Source: DASPTB01 sp035623615
Lineage (GTDB): Bacteria; Actinomycetota; UBA4738
Length of the DNA stretch: 7,452 nt
Assembly (NCBI GenBank): GCA_035623615.1
Contig: DASPTB010000193.1
Location: 1 to 7,452 of the forward strand
Direction of reading: 5' to 3'
Positions 5,438-7,452 of this stretch are shown in pieces. Under the pieces are notes generated by a model that did no database searches, was not told where the DNA came from, and saw only the letters and a list, made by a program, of their open reading frames with translations. Position 1 is the stretch's first letter; the number at the start of each line of letters is the position of its first letter. The translations under genes were made by a program, and so were the position numbers.

Positions 5438-5884
5438 GTGAAGGTCATCCTGCAGAAGGAGATCGACAAGCTCGGCGTCCCGGGGGACGTCGTGACGGTG
5501 GCCGACGGCTATGCGCGCAACTACCTGATCCCCAAGCGCATGGCCATGCCGGTGACCAAAGGCGCCGTCAAGAACGCCGATCGGCTTCGCCGGGGCCATG
5601 ACCAGCGCACGCAGAAGCTCAAGCTCGACGCCGAGCAGATCGCCGCGAGGATGACCGAAGCTCCGCTGACGATCCCCGCCCACGCGGGCGAGGAGGGCCG
5701 CCTCTTCGGTAGCGTCACCGCCGCCGAGATCGCGCGCGAGCTCGAGGCGCGGGTGGGCTCGCCGGTCGATCGCCGCACGATCCACCTGCCGGAGCCCATC
5801 CGAAGCGTCGGAACGCACGAAGTGACGGTTCGCCTGCACCCGGAGGTCGAGCCGACGGTCATCGTCGAGGTCGTCGCCCAGTAG
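5438..5884 (+). CDS. rplI: 50S ribosomal protein bL9
   Basis: Large-subunit protein bL9, which binds 23S rRNA near the L1 stalk and helps maintain reading frame and spacing of translating ribosomes. The 148 residues match the family. The N-terminal rRNA-binding domain shows MKVILQKEIDKLGVPGDVVTVADGYARNYLIPKRMA (1-36, given here as two joined halves: KLGVPGDVVTVADGY and ARNYLIPK); R34 stands where Gly is most common. A charged connecting helix runs to about residue 75, followed by the C-terminal domain with EEGRLFGSVTAAEIA. The GTG start is set by AGGAGG (5425-5430), which overlaps the rpsR stop. It is the last gene before a 235-bp gap leading to dnaB. Confidence 0.97.
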   Translation: MKVILQKEIDKLGVPGDVVTVADGYARNYLIPKRMAMPVTKGAVKNADRLRRGHDQRTQKLKLDAEQIAARMTEAPLTIPAHAGEEGRLFGSVTAAEIARELEARVGSPVDRRTIHLPEPIRSVGTHEVTVRLHPEVEPTVIVEVVAQ

Positions 5885-5895
5885 CTCGCGTGTGG

Positions 5896-5937
5896 CGGTC
5901 CGAGCCGCGTCGGGGCTCGTTTGCGCACGTCGGACCG
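5896..5937 (+). terminator. Inverted repeat after rplI, possible terminator or attenuator
   Basis: CGGTCCGA (5896-5903) and TCGGACCG (5930-5937) are perfect 8-bp complements, starting 12 nt after the rplI stop. An alternative inner hairpin, CGAGCC (5901-5906) with GGCTCG (5914-5919), uses some of the same bases, so the two folds compete. No T-run follows, making a classical intrinsic terminator doubtful, but T-poor hairpins do terminate in high-GC bacteria. Confidence 0.4.
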
Positions 5938-6046
5938 TGTCACTGGCGAGGGGTAGCGTCGACTCGATGAACTCGCTCGCCATTTCTTCCGCAGGCGCGG
6001 TGCCCGTTTGCGCTGGTCCGCCTCGCCGCGCCGCGCAATCCCACGC

Positions 6047-6078
6047 TCTTCCACAGGTCGTACGCGTTGTTCCCCACA
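6047..6078 (+). promoter_or_regulatory. Two DnaA-box-like sites upstream of dnaB
   Basis: TCTTCCACA (6047-6055) and TTCCCCACA (6070-6078) each match TTATCCACA at seven of nine positions, in the same orientation with start points 23 bp apart. They lie about 45-70 bp before dnaB in a stretch with no gene. They could place dnaB under DnaA control. Two mismatches each makes this tentative. The remainder of 5938-6119 shows nothing else recognisable. Confidence 0.25.
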
Positions 6079-6119
6079 GCGCGGTCGCGAGACACTCTGT
6101 CGCCGGCGGGGGGGAGTAG

Positions 6120-7452
6120 GTGGCTGTTTCCGAAGACGTTCGTACTCGCGCGGGGACCGATCGGGTCCCCCCGCACAACATCGAAGCCGAGGAGTCCGTC
6201 CTCGGTTCCATGATGCTGTCGGGCGAGGCGATCGCGGCGGTCATCGAAAGCATCAAGGCTCCCGACTTCTACCGGCCCGCGCACCGCCATATCTTCGAGT
6301 CGATCCTTGCGATCTACGCGCGCGGCGAGCCCGTCGACGCCATCACGGTCGTCGAGGAGCTGACCCGGCGAGGAGCGATCGAGGAGGTCGGGGGGGCGCT
6401 CGCCGTCTACAACCTGGTCGAGACCGTCCCGACCCCCGCCAGCGCGCCGTTCTACGCCAAGATCGTCGCCGATCGCGCGCTGCTTCGGCGCCTCATCGAC
6501 GCGGCAAGCCAGATCATGTCGCGCGCGTTCTCGGTGCCTGAGGATCCCCGCAAGGCCGCCGATGAGGCCGAGGGCCTGATGTACGCGGTCGCCCGGCAGG
6601 ACGAGAAGGAAGAAGTCGTCGCCGTCCGGGCGCTTGTCGACGAGAGCATGCTGACGCTCGAGCAGATCCACCAGCGCGAGTCGGCCTTCGCCGGCGTGCC
6701 CACCGGGTTCGTCGACCTCGACAACCTGCTCTCGGGCCTTCAGGCGGGAAACCTGATCGTCGTCGCGGCGCGTCCCGGCGTCGGCAAGTCGTCCTTCGTC
6801 ACGAACCTCGCAAGGAACGTCGCCGTCGGCGAGGGAACGCATGACGGCCGAGGCGCGACGGTGATGATGTTCTCCCTCGAGATGAGCCGGTACGAGATCG
6901 GAATGCGCCTGCTGTGCGGCGAGGCGCGCGTGCCGTGGGATAAGGTCCGTGCCGGGCGCGTCGCCACCGAGGAATGGACCCGCATCGTCGAGGCCGCGGA
7001 GCACCTCCACGAGGCGCCGCTGTTCATCGTCGACTCGGGCAACGTCAACATCGTCGACATCCGGGCCAAGGCCCGACGGCTGAGGTCGAGCCGGCAAGGG
7101 CTGGGCCTGATCATCGTCGACTACCTGCAGCTCATGGCGGGTCACGGGCGGTATGACAACCGGCAGCAGGAGATCGCCGACATCAGCCGGTCGCTCAAGC
7201 TCTTTGCCAAGGAGCTGGAGGTCCCCGTCATCGCCGTCTCCCAGCTGAACCGCAACCCGGAGACGCGCGCCGACAAGCGGCCACAGCTGTCCGACCTGAG
7301 GGAATGCGTGCCCGGCGACACTCTCGTCGCGCTCGCGGACGGCCGCCGCCTGCCGATCCGGACGCTGGTCGGGTCGGCGCCGGACGTGCTCGCCCTCGCC
7401 CCGGGGGGACGGATCATCGAGGCAAGGGCGGACAAAGTGTGGCGGGTGGGGG
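6120..7452 (+). CDS. dnaB: Replicative DNA helicase DnaB, interrupted by an intein and cut by the window end
   Basis: Hexameric helicase that unwinds DNA at the replication fork. The GTG at 6120 is the first possible start because an in-frame TAG (6117-6119) immediately precedes it; a GGGGGGAG run serves as ribosome-binding site. The N-terminal domain begins at PPHNIEAEESVLGSMM (17-32). The RecA-like motor shows Walker A RPGVGKSS (218-225), FSLEMS, Walker B LIIVDYLQL with D334, and SQLNR (374-378). A slight Gly-rich insertion (about VGEGTHDGRGAT) precedes FSLEMS. After LSDLRE, ending at E395, the frame continues without a stop into an intein whose Cys1 is residue 396. The rest of the intein and the C-extein are outside the window. 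Without splicing the protein would lack its final motor segment. The Walker A site, another known intein position in DnaB, is uninterrupted. Confidence 0.95.
   Translation, partial: MAVSEDVRTRAGTDRVPPHNIEAEESVLGSMMLSGEAIAAVIESIKAPDFYRPAHRHIFESILAIYARGEPVDAITVVEELTRRGAIEEVGGALAVYNLVETVPTPASAPFYAKIVADRALLRRLIDAASQIMSRAFSVPEDPRKAADEAEGLMYAVARQDEKEEVVAVRALVDESMLTLEQIHQRESAFAGVPTGFVDLDNLLSGLQAGNLIVVAARPGVGKSSFVTNLARNVAVGEGTHDGRGATVMMFSLEMSRYEIGMRLLCGEARVPWDKVRAGRVATEEWTRIVEAAEHLHEAPLFIVDSGNVNIVDIRAKARRLRSSRQGLGLIIVDYLQLMAGHGRYDNRQQEIADISRSLKLFAKELEVPVIAVSQLNRNPETRADKRPQLSDLRECVPGDTLVALADGRRLPIRTLVGSAPDVLALAPGGRIIEARADKVWRVG
7305..7452 (+). mobile_element. DnaB intein, N-terminal part
   Basis: In-frame protein-splicing element that should excise itself from the DnaB precursor. 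The first residues, CVPGDTLVALADGRRLPIRT, fit intein block A: nucleophile Cys1 followed by GDT and a hydrophobic strand, then ADGR and IR-L. From memory this closely resembles the start of the Rhodothermus marinus DnaB intein and, less closely, the Synechocystis one. About 49 residues are visible, continuing with DVLALAPGGRIIEARADKVWRVG, which fits the second Hint strand pair. The N3/block B histidine, any homing endonuclease and the C-terminal His-Asn lie beyond the window, so full-length versus mini-intein cannot be told. Base composition looks like the host gene, so there is no clear sign of very recent arrival. Confidence 0.92.

Noticed and set aside
5892..6119. Possible 75-residue protein between rplI and dnaB, in the position of mycobacterial Rv0057
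   Set aside because: No recognisable motif, no good ribosome-binding site, composition like noncoding DNA; covers the inverted repeat.
6770..6795. Second intein at the DnaB Walker A site
   Set aside because: RPGVGKSSF is continuous, so this known site is empty here.
5940..7145. 401-codon minus-strand open frame opposite dnaB
   Set aside because: Antisense to the conserved helicase; Asp/Arg-rich composition typical of a GC-driven shadow.
1..7452. CRISPR array, tRNA, rRNA, insertion sequence or attachment site
   Set aside because: No spaced direct repeats, cloverleaf, transposase or terminal inverted repeats were seen on reading both strands.

Overview
The window is high-GC DNA with tightly packed genes, GTG and TTG starts, and the order rpsF-ssb-rpsR-rplI-dnaB. 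That suggests an actinomycete-like bacterium (Actinomycetota or a related high-GC lineage). This is inferred from gene order and protein style; the window has no rRNA or tRNA to settle it.

Layout. Two gene blocks diverge from a 276-bp intergenic region (4051-4326). The leftward (minus-strand) block reads panB (3-methyl-2-oxobutanoate hydroxymethyltransferase), then a GT87-like polytopic glycosyltransferase, then a PIG-V/GT76-like polytopic mannosyltransferase. A separate 129-bp gap leads to a NarL-type response regulator that runs off the left edge just as its DNA-binding domain begins. The two membrane glycosyltransferases abut with no spacer (TAG directly followed by GTG) and probably act together on lipid-linked sugars at the outer face of the membrane.

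The rightward (plus-strand) block is the conserved ribosome/replication cluster: rpsF (bS6, TTG start), ssb, rpsR (bS18, overlapping ssb by 8 nt), rplI (bL9), then a 235-bp gap with an inverted repeat and two DnaA-box-like sites, and dnaB. DnaB runs through its N-terminal domain, intact Walker A and Walker B motifs and the SQLNR motif, then switches after the LSDLRE motif into the N-terminus of an intein. The window ends about 49 residues into it. M. tuberculosis has, from memory, a similar cluster with an intein-bearing dnaB and a GT-C gene just upstream of rpsF, so the architecture has precedent.

Assessment. Most of the window is housekeeping. The points most worth following up are the DnaB intein and its exact insertion point, an SSB lacking the usual acidic DDDIPF-type tip, a hairpin in the rpsF leader that could be the bS6:bS18 autoregulatory element, and a possible leaderless start for the GT87-like gene. 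No CRISPR array, insertion sequence, tRNA, rRNA or clearly new defence or biosynthetic system was seen.
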